This document shows positions 6,617 to 13,956 of a stretch of DNA of 32,016 nucleotides, piece by piece. The stretch is from Candidatus Aerophobota bacterium (lineage in GTDB: Bacteria; Aerophobota; Aerophobia; Aerophobales; JAGGXI01), in NCBI GenBank assembly GCA_021163155.1, contig JAGGXI010000049.1:1-32016 (forward strand). Direction: 5' to 3'. The position numbers and the translations under genes are program-made. Numbering within the stretch: position 1 is the first letter of the stretch; the number at the start of each line of letters is the position of its first letter. Under the pieces are notes generated by a model. That model was not told the origin of the DNA, made no database searches, and saw nothing but the letters and a program-made list of their open reading frames with translations.

Positions 6617-9220
6617 TTATTTCTCCTCTCGAGAAAATTTAATCTTTATATAATCCATCTCCTCTTTTTTGGTAGTTAAAAGGCCATCCAGCTTAACTTT
6701 TTTAACTTCTTCTAATATTTCTTTGAATTTAGGGGAAGGTTTATATCCTATTTTTTTTAAATCATCTCCGTTTACCTTTGTCTTTATGCCTTTCAATTTG
6801 GAGAGAAAAAGAAAAATCTTTTTCTTAACTATCTTCTTCTTTGTTTTAGCCATAGCAAATAAAAGAACTTCTCGAGGAAAAGGTTGAAGTAAATAGTATA
6901 TAGAACTTGGAGTATCAGTTTCAAAACTCTTTAATTTTTTTAGAATCCTTTCTGCCTCAAGCCTTCCTTTAATAACAGAATCTCTCTCTTCTTTATTAAA
7001 TCTGTATTTCCGACAAAATTTTTCTACCTCATCTTTATCTAAATTTTCCAATAAGAGCAAAAGTCTAATTAACCATCTTTTTACCCTTTCCCCAGAAAGA
7101 GTTTCAACCCAGGCAAAAACATCTATCAAAGAGTCCAGTTTTTTTTCTATTTCTTCAGTTAACTCCATTTGGGGATGGATTGACCTTAAAACCCCTAACT
7201 CTTGCATCCTCTGGATAATCCTATCGGGTCTATCCTCCTCCAGAATTTGAATAAACTCATCACGAACTCTTTCTCTACTTAATTTATCAAGGAGTCCCTT
7301 TTTAAGAGTATCCTCGATTAACTCCTGTGTTCTCTCTTCCAGGATAAAGTTGTATCTTTGTTCAAATCTTATGGCTCTAAAGATTCTTGTGGGATCTTGA
7401 ATAAAACTCTCAGAATGCAAAACCCTTACTTTTTTTTGTTTGAGGTCTTCCCTCCCCTTAAAAAAATCTATCAACTGCCCAAAGCAGGAAGGACTAAGGT
7501 CAATAGCCATAGTATTCACCGTAAAATCTCGTCGCAAGAGATCCTCCCGTAAAGGGGCAGGTTCAACCTTTGGTAAAACAGCTGGAGCTGGATAAAATTC
7601 TCTGCGAGAAGTAGCTGTATCCAATTTAAAACCATCGGGCAGAATAATAGTGGCTGTGCCAAAATCTTTATGATATTTTGCCTCTCCTCTAATTTCCTGA
7701 GCAAAAACATTAGCAAAGGAGATGCCATCTCCCTCAATCACCAGATCTATATCCAGATTTTCTATTCTTAAAAGAAGATCCCGCACAAATCCTCCCACTA
7801 TAAAAGCTCTATATCCTAATTCCTGGGCTATTCTCCCTGCTCGCCTTAATAAATTCTGAATTTTCAAAGGAATCGCCTCTCCCAACAATTTTTCAAGATT
7901 ATTCCCTTCTCCATACTCTCTCAAACTTTTTTTTGGGGAATGGAAGGCATTTAAAAGATCAAGACCACTAAGGACTCCAATAAATTTATTCTCACTATCA
8001 AAAACCATTAAATCTTTAGTTTTATTTTCTATCATTATCTCTTGAGCTTTCTTTATAGAGAAAAAAGCAGGGATAGCAGCTATCTTCTGAGAAATATAAT
8101 TTTTTAAAGGAATATTTTCTGCATTATGAGATATAAGATGCTCTATTCTCTCTCTCGATACCGCCCCTACAAACTTCCCTTTGTCTATTACAGGAAGAGT
8201 TTCTAAACTGTACTTTTCTAATATGTCTTTAGCTTCCTTAATAGAAGCATAAGGAGAAATTGTTCTTGCTGGAGGTTTTATTAATTCACCTACTGTAAGA
8301 TGAGGCCTTACTATCTCCTCCAAAACCTGATAAAGCTTCTCTTCTATCTCCTTAATATCTCCCTCTCTAATTAAAGCAGAGGCAGCAAAATTATGCCCTC
8401 CACCGCCGAAAAAGGAAAGTACTTCCCCTACATTAACAGAAGGAGTTCGAGAGCGAGCAATTAAATAGATTCTCTCTTTCGATTTTATTAAAGCAAAAAC
8501 CACTTCTAAATTTTTTAAATCAATAAATTTATGTAAAGGAAGAGAAAATCCTCCTATAAACTCATCTGCTTCTGCAGATATTATAACAACTTCTACGCCA
8601 TTTATAATTCTTGTTTTAGCTTTCTTTAAAAATTCATTAAGAAGTCTTGTCTGCTTTTCGTTTAAATCTCTATTCAAAAAACTGGAAATTAATTCCAGGT
8701 TAGCCCCTTGAGAAAGTAGAAAGTTAGCTGCCTCAAGATCCAGGGGGGTAGTAGAAGAATAGATTAAAGAACCTGTATCTTCATAAATTCCAAGAAGAAA
8801 GAGGGTGGCTTCAATAGGAGTAATAAAAATGCCCCTTTTTTTTATTAAAGAAATAAAAAGGGTTATCGTAGCCCCAACTTCCTTACACACTCCCCAATCT
8901 CCCTTTATATCTTTTGGATGAGGGGGATGATGGTCATAAATGTGAATTTCTACACACTTCTTGGAGATAAGTTTACTAAAAATCCCTATTCTATTAATCA
9001 ACTTTGTATCTACAATAATTAATCTACTAACTTTCTGTAAATCTATCATTTCCGGCGGAGTACTTTGAATTATCTTCCCATAAATAATTAAAAATCGCTT
9101 TACCTCTCCTGATAAAAAGCCTGGAAAACATATCTTTGCTTCAGGATAAAGCTTTTTTGCAGCTATCATAGAAGATAAAGCATCAAAGTCAGTCCCTACA
9201 TGTGTAGTAATCACTTGCAT
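6617..9220 (-). CDS. DHH-CBS-tRNA nucleotidyltransferase fusion (867 aa; CCA- or A-adding enzyme)
   Basis: A three-part protein. Residues 1-310 are a DHH/DHHA1 phosphoesterase unit: GTDFDALSS (9-17), YDHHPP (95-100), EDTGS (147-151) and GGGGHNFAA (272-280). Residues about 308-430 are a CBS pair. Residues 450-867 are a class II nucleotidyltransferase: FIVGGFVRDLLL (473-484), the metal-binding DID at 490-492, RRDFTVNTMAIDL (563-575) and DPTRIFRAIRFEQRYNF. Proteins of this build add CCA, or only the terminal A, to tRNA 3' ends; in Aquifex the comparable fusion is the A-adding partner. Which activity applies here depends on whether the genome has a second nucleotidyltransferase. The DHH unit keeps its metal motifs and may be an active oligonucleotide or nucleotide phosphatase. 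The gene lies 12 bp after the xerD-like gene and 3 bp before the M50 gene, so it is mid-operon. Confidence 0.92.
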   Translation of the reverse strand: MQVITTHVGTDFDALSSMIAAKKLYPEAKICFPGFLSGEVKRFLIIYGKIIQSTPPEMIDLQKVSRLIIVDTKLINRIGIFSKLISKKCVEIHIYDHHPPHPKDIKGDWGVCKEVGATITLFISLIKKRGIFITPIEATLFLLGIYEDTGSLIYSSTTPLDLEAANFLLSQGANLELISSFLNRDLNEKQTRLLNEFLKKAKTRIINGVEVVIISAEADEFIGGFSLPLHKFIDLKNLEVVFALIKSKERIYLIARSRTPSVNVGEVLSFFGGGGHNFAASALIREGDIKEIEEKLYQVLEEIVRPHLTVGELIKPPARTISPYASIKEAKDILEKYSLETLPVIDKGKFVGAVSRERIEHLISHNAENIPLKNYISQKIAAIPAFFSIKKAQEIMIENKTKDLMVFDSENKFIGVLSGLDLLNAFHSPKKSLREYGEGNNLEKLLGEAIPLKIQNLLRRAGRIAQELGYRAFIVGGFVRDLLLRIENLDIDLVIEGDGISFANVFAQEIRGEAKYHKDFGTATIILPDGFKLDTATSRREFYPAPAVLPKVEPAPLREDLLRRDFTVNTMAIDLSPSCFGQLIDFFKGREDLKQKKVRVLHSESFIQDPTRIFRAIRFEQRYNFILEERTQELIEDTLKKGLLDKLSRERVRDEFIQILEEDRPDRIIQRMQELGVLRSIHPQMELTEEIEKKLDSLIDVFAWVETLSGERVKRWLIRLLLLLENLDKDEVEKFCRKYRFNKEERDSVIKGRLEAERILKKLKSFETDTPSSIYYLLQPFPREVLLFAMAKTKKKIVKKKIFLFLSKLKGIKTKVNGDDLKKIGYKPSPKFKEILEEVKKVKLDGLLTTKKEEMDYIKIKFSREEK

Positions 9221-9232
9221 AATCTTCTCTCT

Positions 9233-10234
9233 CTATGCTCGAGGATGATATTTATTGTAAGCTCTCTTTAACCTCTCTTGAGTAATATGAGTATATATTT
9301 GAGTAGTAGAAATATTAGTATGCCCTAATAGCTCCTGCACAGACCGCAAGTCAGCATCTCTCGATAAAAGATGGGTAGCAAAAGAATGCCTCAATGTATG
9401 AGGAGAAATCTTCTTAGTTATTCCAGCCTTTAAAGCATACTTTTTGACAGCCTTCCAACAGGATTGGCGAGAAATCCTTTTATTGTAACGATTGCAGAAT
9501 AAAGCTCTTCTTTTTTCATCATCCTCTTTTTTTCTTTCTCTTAAATAACTTCTTATCCAATAGCAGGCTTTTCTTCCCAAAGGGATAATACGCTCTTTAG
9601 AGCCTTTGCCTAAAACTTTTATCCACCCTTTACTTAAATTTAAATCATTTACATTAAGGTTTACAAGCTCTGAAATACGCAAACCTGCTCCATATAAAAC
9701 CTCTAAAATTGTTTTGTCTCTAATCCCATATAAATTATTGGTAGAAGGAACATTTAAAAGACGCTCTACCTCTCTTTCGGAAAGAAAGATAGGTATTTTT
9801 ATTTCTACACGGGGAGAGACAATCTCATTAAGAGGATTACGTTCTATTTTCCCTTCCATATTAAGAAATCTATATAACATTCGGATAACAGAAATCTTTC
9901 GACTTATACTGGAAGGCTCATATCCTTTTCCTCGAAGCTCACTTATATACCTTCCCAAAGAGTAAGAATCTACTTTAATAATATCTTTTTTTAACCACTG
10001 CATATATTGAGCAAGATCTCTTCTATAAGCATCTATTGTGCGAGGAGAAAGCCCCCGTTCTATGCTTGAATAGTTAAGAAAAGAAGAGACTATTTCAGGA
10101 ATATTTTGGGACTTTTCCCCTTCGCCACTGTATATCCGCCTTAAATTATTTCTGCTCGCCCCGTTAAATAATCTATTAACAGGGCTCGTCTTCTCGTTTC
10201 GGGGAAAATTTAAACTCGTTACTTCCCTCCTCAA
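9233..10234 (-). CDS. XerC/XerD-type tyrosine recombinase (333 aa) with a repeat-encoded N-terminal extension
   Basis: A site-specific recombinase of the Xer type, which resolves chromosome dimers. The core-binding domain is about residues 45-130 (SSIERGLSPRTIDAYRRDL) and the catalytic domain about 145-333. The full catalytic set is visible: R186 (GAGLRISEL), K210 (LGKGSKERIIPL), H279 and R282 (HTLRHSFATHLL), H305 (LLGHTNI) and the nucleophile Y314 (QIYTH). The start at 10234 is TTG. The first 44 or so residues are encoded by dispersed repeat family B, and normal Xer proteins begin about where the repeat ends (KSQNIPEIV). No ATG, GTG or TTG in frame fits a conventional start there, so either the repeat lengthened the protein or translation starts at an unusual codon. 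XerC, XerD and single-Xer types cannot be separated by eye. Confidence 0.88.
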   Translation of the reverse strand: MRREVTSLNFPRNEKTSPVNRLFNGASRNNLRRIYSGEGEKSQNIPEIVSSFLNYSSIERGLSPRTIDAYRRDLAQYMQWLKKDIIKVDSYSLGRYISELRGKGYEPSSISRKISVIRMLYRFLNMEGKIERNPLNEIVSPRVEIKIPIFLSEREVERLLNVPSTNNLYGIRDKTILEVLYGAGLRISELVNLNVNDLNLSKGWIKVLGKGSKERIIPLGRKACYWIRSYLRERKKEDDEKRRALFCNRYNKRISRQSCWKAVKKYALKAGITKKISPHTLRHSFATHLLSRDADLRSVQELLGHTNISTTQIYTHITQERLKRAYNKYHPRA

Positions 10235-10247
10235 ACAGTAAATTTTT
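10100..10247 (-). repeat. Dispersed repeat family B, copy 2 (inside the xerD-like coding region)
   Basis: Homologous to 523-679. Shared plus-strand text includes GGGACTTTTC, TATCCGC, ATTATTTCTGCT and GCCCCGTTAAATAATC, then after a diverged centre CTCCTCAAACA and TAAATTTT. This copy reads as open coding sequence for the first 44 or so residues of the recombinase and reaches to the stop codon of the upstream mutase gene. Confidence 0.75.
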
Positions 10248-11661
10248 AAATGGCATCTTTTGCCATCTTTACTCCCTCTTCGATAATTCTCCTTAATCTA
10301 TCTTCATTAGATGCTTCGGCATAAACTCTCACTTTAGGTTCTGTTCCTGAAGGACGGATAAGAAGCCAACTCTCGTCCTTCATTACAAATTTAATTCCAT
10401 CAATAGTTTTCACTTTGCTTATAGGAATACCTCCCAGAGAAGATAAAGGCAAAGAGGATATCTTTTCCACCATTTTTTTCTTGTTTACTCCTGCCTGTTT
10501 AAAGTCTATCCTCCCAAAAAATGAGGCACCAAATTCCTTCTCCATATTCTCTAAGAGAGTAAATAAAGATTTTGCCGCTTTGGTAATCATTTCTACGAAG
10601 AGAAGTGAGGAGAGAATTCCATCCCTTTCTAAGAGATGTCCTCGGTAGCCATATCCTCCACTTTCTTCTCCTCCAAGAAGAACATTTCCTTTTACCATTT
10701 TATTGCAAATATACTTAAAACCAACGGGTGTTTCTATCAAAGGAAGATTAAATTTTTTAGCTATTCTTTCCGGCTGATAACCTAAAGAAACAGTTTTAAC
10801 CACCCCTCCTCTCATTTTTCTCTCCCTCACTAAATATAAAAGGAGAAGAGAAAAAACCTGATGAGGAGTTAGATATCTTCCTTTATTATCCACTATTCCC
10901 ACTCTATCAGCATCCCCATCTGTAGCTATTCCTAAGTCTGCTTTTTCTTTGACTACTCTTTTCTTTAAATCCTCTAAGTTTTTCTCAATAGGTTCAGGAT
11001 TTAAACCTCCAAACCCAGGATTATACTTGTGATTAATGGTAATAACTTCACAATTTGACTGTGCAAAAATTTTTTGGGTAACACCATCCCCTGCCCCAAA
11101 CATTGGGTCATAAATGACTTTAAGATGAGCTTCTTTTAGTAAGTCAATATCTAAGAAAGATTCTACTTTCTTAATATAGTCTGGAATTAAATCTTTTTTT
11201 ATAATCAGCTTTTTTTTATCAGCTTTTTCAAGACTTACTCTTTTTATCTCATTTTTCCCTAAAAAAGACTCAATTTTACTGGTAACCTCGGGAAGAACAG
11301 AAGCTCCGGAAGAGCTTCTAATTTTTATTCCGTTAAATTGAGGAGGATTATGAGAAGCAGTAATCATTATCCCGCCATCGAGATGAGCATTACCTATAGT
11401 AAAAGAAATAGCTTGCGTAGGAAGGTCTCCTGATGAAAGTATAATATGAAACTCATTTCCCATAAGAACCTCTGCTACTACACGAGCAAATTCATTGGAT
11501 AAAAAGCGAGTATCGTATCCTATTGCTAAGGCCATCTTTTTATTTCTGTAAATTTTATAATAATCAGCTATAGCCTGTGATACCTTAGCAACATTGGCAA
11601 AAGTGAAATTGTCAGCAATCACTCCCCTCCAGCCATCTGTACCAAATTTAATCTCGTTCAA
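10246..11661 (-). CDS. Alpha-D-phosphohexomutase (phosphoglucomutase/phosphomannomutase family, 471 aa)
   Basis: Interconverts hexose 1- and 6-phosphates in the cytoplasm. FGTDGWRG lies near the N-terminus, the phosphoserine loop is MITASHNPPQFNGIKI (active Ser about residue 103), the magnesium loop is DGDADR (about 248-253), sugar recognition is GGEESGGYG, and the C-terminal phosphate loop is RPSGTEPKVRVYAEA. I choose the TTG start at 11661. It has AGGAG eight bases upstream and puts FGTDGWRG at the usual place. The ATG at 11709 would add 16 residues, has no ribosome-binding site, and overlaps the -10 box of the promoter at 11708-11735. Glucose, mannose and glucosamine specificity cannot be separated here. 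It heads the operon with the xerD-like, CCA and M50 genes. Confidence 0.9.
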   Translation of the reverse strand: MNEIKFGTDGWRGVIADNFTFANVAKVSQAIADYYKIYRNKKMALAIGYDTRFLSNEFARVVAEVLMGNEFHIILSSGDLPTQAISFTIGNAHLDGGIMITASHNPPQFNGIKIRSSSGASVLPEVTSKIESFLGKNEIKRVSLEKADKKKLIIKKDLIPDYIKKVESFLDIDLLKEAHLKVIYDPMFGAGDGVTQKIFAQSNCEVITINHKYNPGFGGLNPEPIEKNLEDLKKRVVKEKADLGIATDGDADRVGIVDNKGRYLTPHQVFSLLLLYLVRERKMRGGVVKTVSLGYQPERIAKKFNLPLIETPVGFKYICNKMVKGNVLLGGEESGGYGYRGHLLERDGILSSLLFVEMITKAAKSLFTLLENMEKEFGASFFGRIDFKQAGVNKKKMVEKISSLPLSSLGGIPISKVKTIDGIKFVMKDESWLLIRPSGTEPKVRVYAEASNEDRLRRIIEEGVKMAKDAI

Positions 11662-11707
11662 TTTATAAACTCCTGAAAATTTATGTCTTAAAACTTCTAC
11701 TAAACTC

Positions 11708-11735
11708 ATTCTATGGTATTAAAGGAGAATGTCAA
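11708..11735 (-). promoter_or_regulatory. Promoter of the phosphohexomutase operon
   Basis: On the minus strand TTGACA (11735-11730) is followed after 16 bases by TAGAAT (11713-11708). The ATG of the longer reading lies inside the -10 box, so translation must begin further in, at the TTG at 11661. Confidence 0.65.
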
Positions 11736-12039
11736 ATTATATAATAGCGAGAGCTCTGATCTGTGTAATCTCGATTTTTATCTGCGAAGAATAGAATTAG
11801 TATGTATGCCCCCCCTTAATCCTCTAATCCCATTTTAACCCGGATTCGGCAATTTGAATAATTATCATTAAGTTTACCCTAAAATATTGTTCTGAGTCTA
11901 ATCTTCATAAAAATTAAATTTTTTTAGGGGCAAAAAATATTTTTCTTTTTTGAGTAGGGGCGACTTCAGTCGCCCTTTGCAAAACAAGAGTTAAAGTCTA
12001 TTGGGAGGCTAAAGCCTCCCCCTACCCAGGCCAGGCACT
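11710..12039. other. Intergenic region upstream of the mutase operon
   Basis: No gene seen. It contains the mutase promoter, the truncated family A repeat and most of the MITE-like element at 11843-12057. Confidence 0.7.
11758..11789 (+). repeat. Dispersed repeat family A, copy 4 (truncated)
   Basis: CTGTGTAATCTCGATTTTTA then TCTGCGAA matches 452-480 closely. The terminal hairpin is missing. It sits just upstream of the -35 box of the mutase promoter. Confidence 0.65.
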
Positions 12040-12057
12040 CTAACAGTTTGCCGAATC
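11843..12057. mobile_element. MITE-like element 3 with 10-bp terminal inverted repeats and nested hairpins
   Basis: GATTCGGCAA (11843-11852) and TTGCCGAATC (12048-12057) are perfect inverted repeats about 215 bp apart. Inside, an outer pair GTAGGGG/CCCCTAC (11954 and 12025) encloses two hairpins: GGGCGACTTCAGTCGCCC (11958-11975) and GGGAGGCTAAAGCCTCCC (12003-12020). The right end overlaps the last codons of the flavoprotein gene. Confidence 0.65.
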
Positions 12058-12657
12058 TGAATTTAAGTCTTTTTTCTCTTCACCTATAAGCTGTCTACCC
12101 ATATAGAAAGCTTCTTTTAAAGCGGTGGAATGCTTTTTAATAGCTTCTTTTTCATCTATCTTACGAAATAATAACTCACCACTATATTCAACATCTACAG
12201 CATCAAAAAAGTATTTTACGGTAAGGATCACCCCTTTGAATAGATTATCCCCTTTTGTGGCGCCTACTGAAATAAACCATCCTTTTCTATTAAGTGTTTC
12301 TTTATTTAACGGTCGTTGTTTCAAGATGTATTTTCTTGCCCAGAGAGCCTGACATCGGTCTATTAAAATTTTTGTTTGGGCAGTAACATTATAGAAAAAT
12401 ATAGGCGAGGCTAAGATTATAAAATTTGCTTTTGTTAACTTAGGATAAATATCTTGCATCTCATCATTAATAACACAATTCCCAAAAATTTCACATTTTC
12501 TGCATTCTTGGCAGGGAGATATATTTAACTGAGAGAGAAAAATCCTCTCAATTTCTGCACCCTGGCTTTGCGCTCCTTTAAGCACTTCTTCAAGGAGAAG
12601 GTCTGTATTCCCTCCTCGCCGTGGACTACCAAACAATCCTAAAATTTTTATTTTCAT
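12040..12657 (-). CDS. NADPH-dependent FMN reductase-like iron-sulfur flavoprotein (205 aa)
   Basis: A flavodoxin-fold protein of the NADPH-dependent FMN reductase family. KIKILGLFGSPRRGGNTDLL is the FMN phosphate loop. The compact cysteine motif CQECRKCEIFGNC (C-x2-C-x2-C-x5-C) is that of the iron-sulfur flavoprotein (Isf) branch known from methanogens and other anaerobes, which binds FMN and a 4Fe-4S cluster and passes electrons singly. ASPIFFYNVTAQTKILIDR is the typical second flavin-binding region. I choose the ATG at 12657. A longer reading from a TTG at 12699 would encode its extra residues in one arm of the inverted repeat at 12673-12762. The last six or so residues (DSANC) lie inside MITE-like element 3, so the original C-terminus was probably replaced. 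Its electron partner is unknown. Confidence 0.85.
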   Translation of the reverse strand: MKIKILGLFGSPRRGGNTDLLLEEVLKGAQSQGAEIERIFLSQLNISPCQECRKCEIFGNCVINDEMQDIYPKLTKANFIILASPIFFYNVTAQTKILIDRCQALWARKYILKQRPLNKETLNRKGWFISVGATKGDNLFKGVILTVKYFFDAVDVEYSGELLFRKIDEKEAIKKHSTALKEAFYMGRQLIGEEKKDLNSDSANC

Positions 12658-12672
12658 TTTAAACTTTACTAA

Positions 12673-12762
12673 ATGGTTCAATCCTTTCTTGAAGCACAAT
12701 CTTCATCCTCATAATATTCTACCTTTTAATTACGCCTGTGCTTTCAGAAGAGATTGAACCAT
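12673..12762. repeat. Long inverted repeat (26-bp interrupted arms) before the flavoprotein gene
   Basis: ATGGTTCAATC at 12673-12683 pairs perfectly with GATTGAACCAT at 12752-12762. Further in, TTGAAGCACA (12689-12698) pairs with TGTGCTTTCAG (12737-12747) with one bulge. It would fold into a strong hairpin in the 5' leader of the flavoprotein mRNA, or it is another MITE remnant. Confidence 0.65.
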
Positions 12763-12806
12763 ATCAACTTTTCTAAAATATAAGTACTTCCATAAAACCA
12801 TCCCCT

Positions 12807-12834
12807 AATTTATAACAAATGTAAGGAATGTCAA
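12807..12834 (-). promoter_or_regulatory. Possible promoter of the flavoprotein gene
   Basis: Minus-strand TTGACA (12834-12829) is followed after 16 bases by TAAATT (12812-12807), or after 14 by TATAAA. The -35 is perfect but the -10 is uncertain. The leader would be about 145 nt and would contain the inverted repeat at 12673-12762. Confidence 0.35.
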
Positions 12835-12863
12835 TCTAAACCGACTTTTCTTATTCAGAGAAT

Positions 12864-12973
12864 GGTGGCCATCGTTTTCTACCAATTTGACAAAACACCG
12901 AGAAAAGCTACGCTGTAGAGAACGATCATGACCGGTCCTAAACAGGTAGGGAACGGTCGCGACCGTTCCCTAC
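12864..12973. repeat. Palindrome family C: one perfect 28-nt copy with degenerate neighbours
   Basis: Positions 12946-12973 form a perfect palindrome, GTAGGGAACGGTCG and its complement. Immediately to the left, 12915-12943 (GTAGAGAACGATCATGACCG) is a decayed version, and 12864-12882 pairs with 12915-12933 as an imperfect 19-bp inverted repeat. It reads as successive decayed copies of the same unit. Confidence 0.65.
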
Positions 12974-12998
12974 AAGAAGATATTAAGGATAAATAAAG

Positions 12999-13937
12999 AT
13001 GGATGTAGTAGGGTTCGGAGCCTTAAATGTGGATTTAATTTATGAGGTTGATTTACCCTTATTGGGGATAGAAGCAGGCAAAGAAAGAATAGGAAAATAT
13101 GAAGAGTTCGAGAATCTCTTGAAGTATTTAAATAATAAGGGGAATATAAAGATGAGAAGCGGAGGAGGCTCAGCAGCTAACACTGTTTATGCCTTATCTA
13201 AAATGGGATTCTCTTGTGGTTATATAGGAAAAGTAGGCAAGGACAAAGAGGGAGAATTCCTTTTAGAAGGTTTAAGAAGAGAGGGAGTAGATACAAGTAA
13301 AATCTTACAGAATGAAAAAAGTGGACTATGCATTGTTCTTCTGGATAAGAGAAAAGATAGAAGTATTCTCATCCTCCCTAATGCTAATGATAGTCTATCT
13401 TATTCAGAAATTGATATAGATTATATAAATAAAGCGAAATTTTTACATATAACTTCTCTTTTGGGGGAAACTCCTTTTGAAGCCCAAAAAATAATCGCCC
13501 AGAAGACCAAAGCAAAAATAAGCTTTGACCCTGGAGAGCCTCATGTAAAAAGAGGTATCGAGGAATTAAAGCCTATCTTCAAGCGTTCCTTTATTATCTT
13601 TCCTTCTCAAGAAGAGGTAAAGATGTTAACAGGTAAAGATTATAAAAATGGAGCAAGAGAAATGCTCAATAATTATGGAATAAAAATTGTTGCTTGCACC
13701 CGCGGAAACAAGGGCTCTTATATTCTCTCTAAAGAAGAAGAGATAGAGCTCCTATCGGAGGAAGCTGAAGTAGTAGATACAATGGGGGCAGGCGATGTAT
13801 ATGCCGCAGGTTTCTTAGCTGGCTTACTAAAAGGATATACTCTATTTAAATGTGCAAAATTAGCTACAAAAGCAGCTGCTCAAAGTATAAAAGACTACGG
13901 AAGAAAAAGTTATCCTGATAAAGAGATTTTATCTTAG
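12999..13937 (+). CDS. PfkB-family carbohydrate/nucleoside kinase (312 aa)
   Basis: A ribokinase-fold kinase transferring phosphate from ATP to a sugar or nucleoside. The N-terminal GALNVDLIYEV, the substrate loop RSGGGSAANTVYALSKMG (about residues 53-70) and the C-terminal signature DTMGAGDVYAAGFLAGLL (260-277, catalytic base D266) are all intact. Length is normal. An insertion around residues 22-50 before the glycine loop is longer than in ribokinase and recalls adenosine-kinase-like members, but I cannot name the substrate. It is the first of three plus-strand genes; the formyltransferase starts 19 bp downstream. There is only a weak GGAT-type ribosome-binding site before the ATG. Confidence 0.9.
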   Translation: MDVVGFGALNVDLIYEVDLPLLGIEAGKERIGKYEEFENLLKYLNNKGNIKMRSGGGSAANTVYALSKMGFSCGYIGKVGKDKEGEFLLEGLRREGVDTSKILQNEKSGLCIVLLDKRKDRSILILPNANDSLSYSEIDIDYINKAKFLHITSLLGETPFEAQKIIAQKTKAKISFDPGEPHVKRGIEELKPIFKRSFIIFPSQEEVKMLTGKDYKNGAREMLNNYGIKIVACTRGNKGSYILSKEEEIELLSEEAEVVDTMGAGDVYAAGFLAGLLKGYTLFKCAKLATKAAAQSIKDYGRKSYPDKEILS

Positions 13938-13956
13938 ATTTAATAGGATTATTATA

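Larger units (their letters stand above)
12658..12998. other. Divergent intergenic region between the flavoprotein and PfkB kinase genes
   Basis: No gene seen. It holds the long inverted repeat (12673-12762), a possible leftward promoter, and a series of related palindromes at 12864-12973. The kinase gene must be transcribed from here, but I see no convincing -10 box on the plus strand. Confidence 0.6.

Noticed and set aside
11662-11709. Upstream ATG start for the phosphohexomutase
   Set aside because: The ATG falls in the -10 box of the promoter, lacks a ribosome-binding site and adds residues before the normal family start.
12658-12699. TTG start giving 14 extra residues to the flavoprotein
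   Set aside because: The extra codons come mostly from an inverted-repeat arm, and the family begins at the ATG at 12657.
12864-12973. CRISPR array
   Set aside because: Repeats are long palindromes of unequal decay with no regular spacers, and no cas genes are near.
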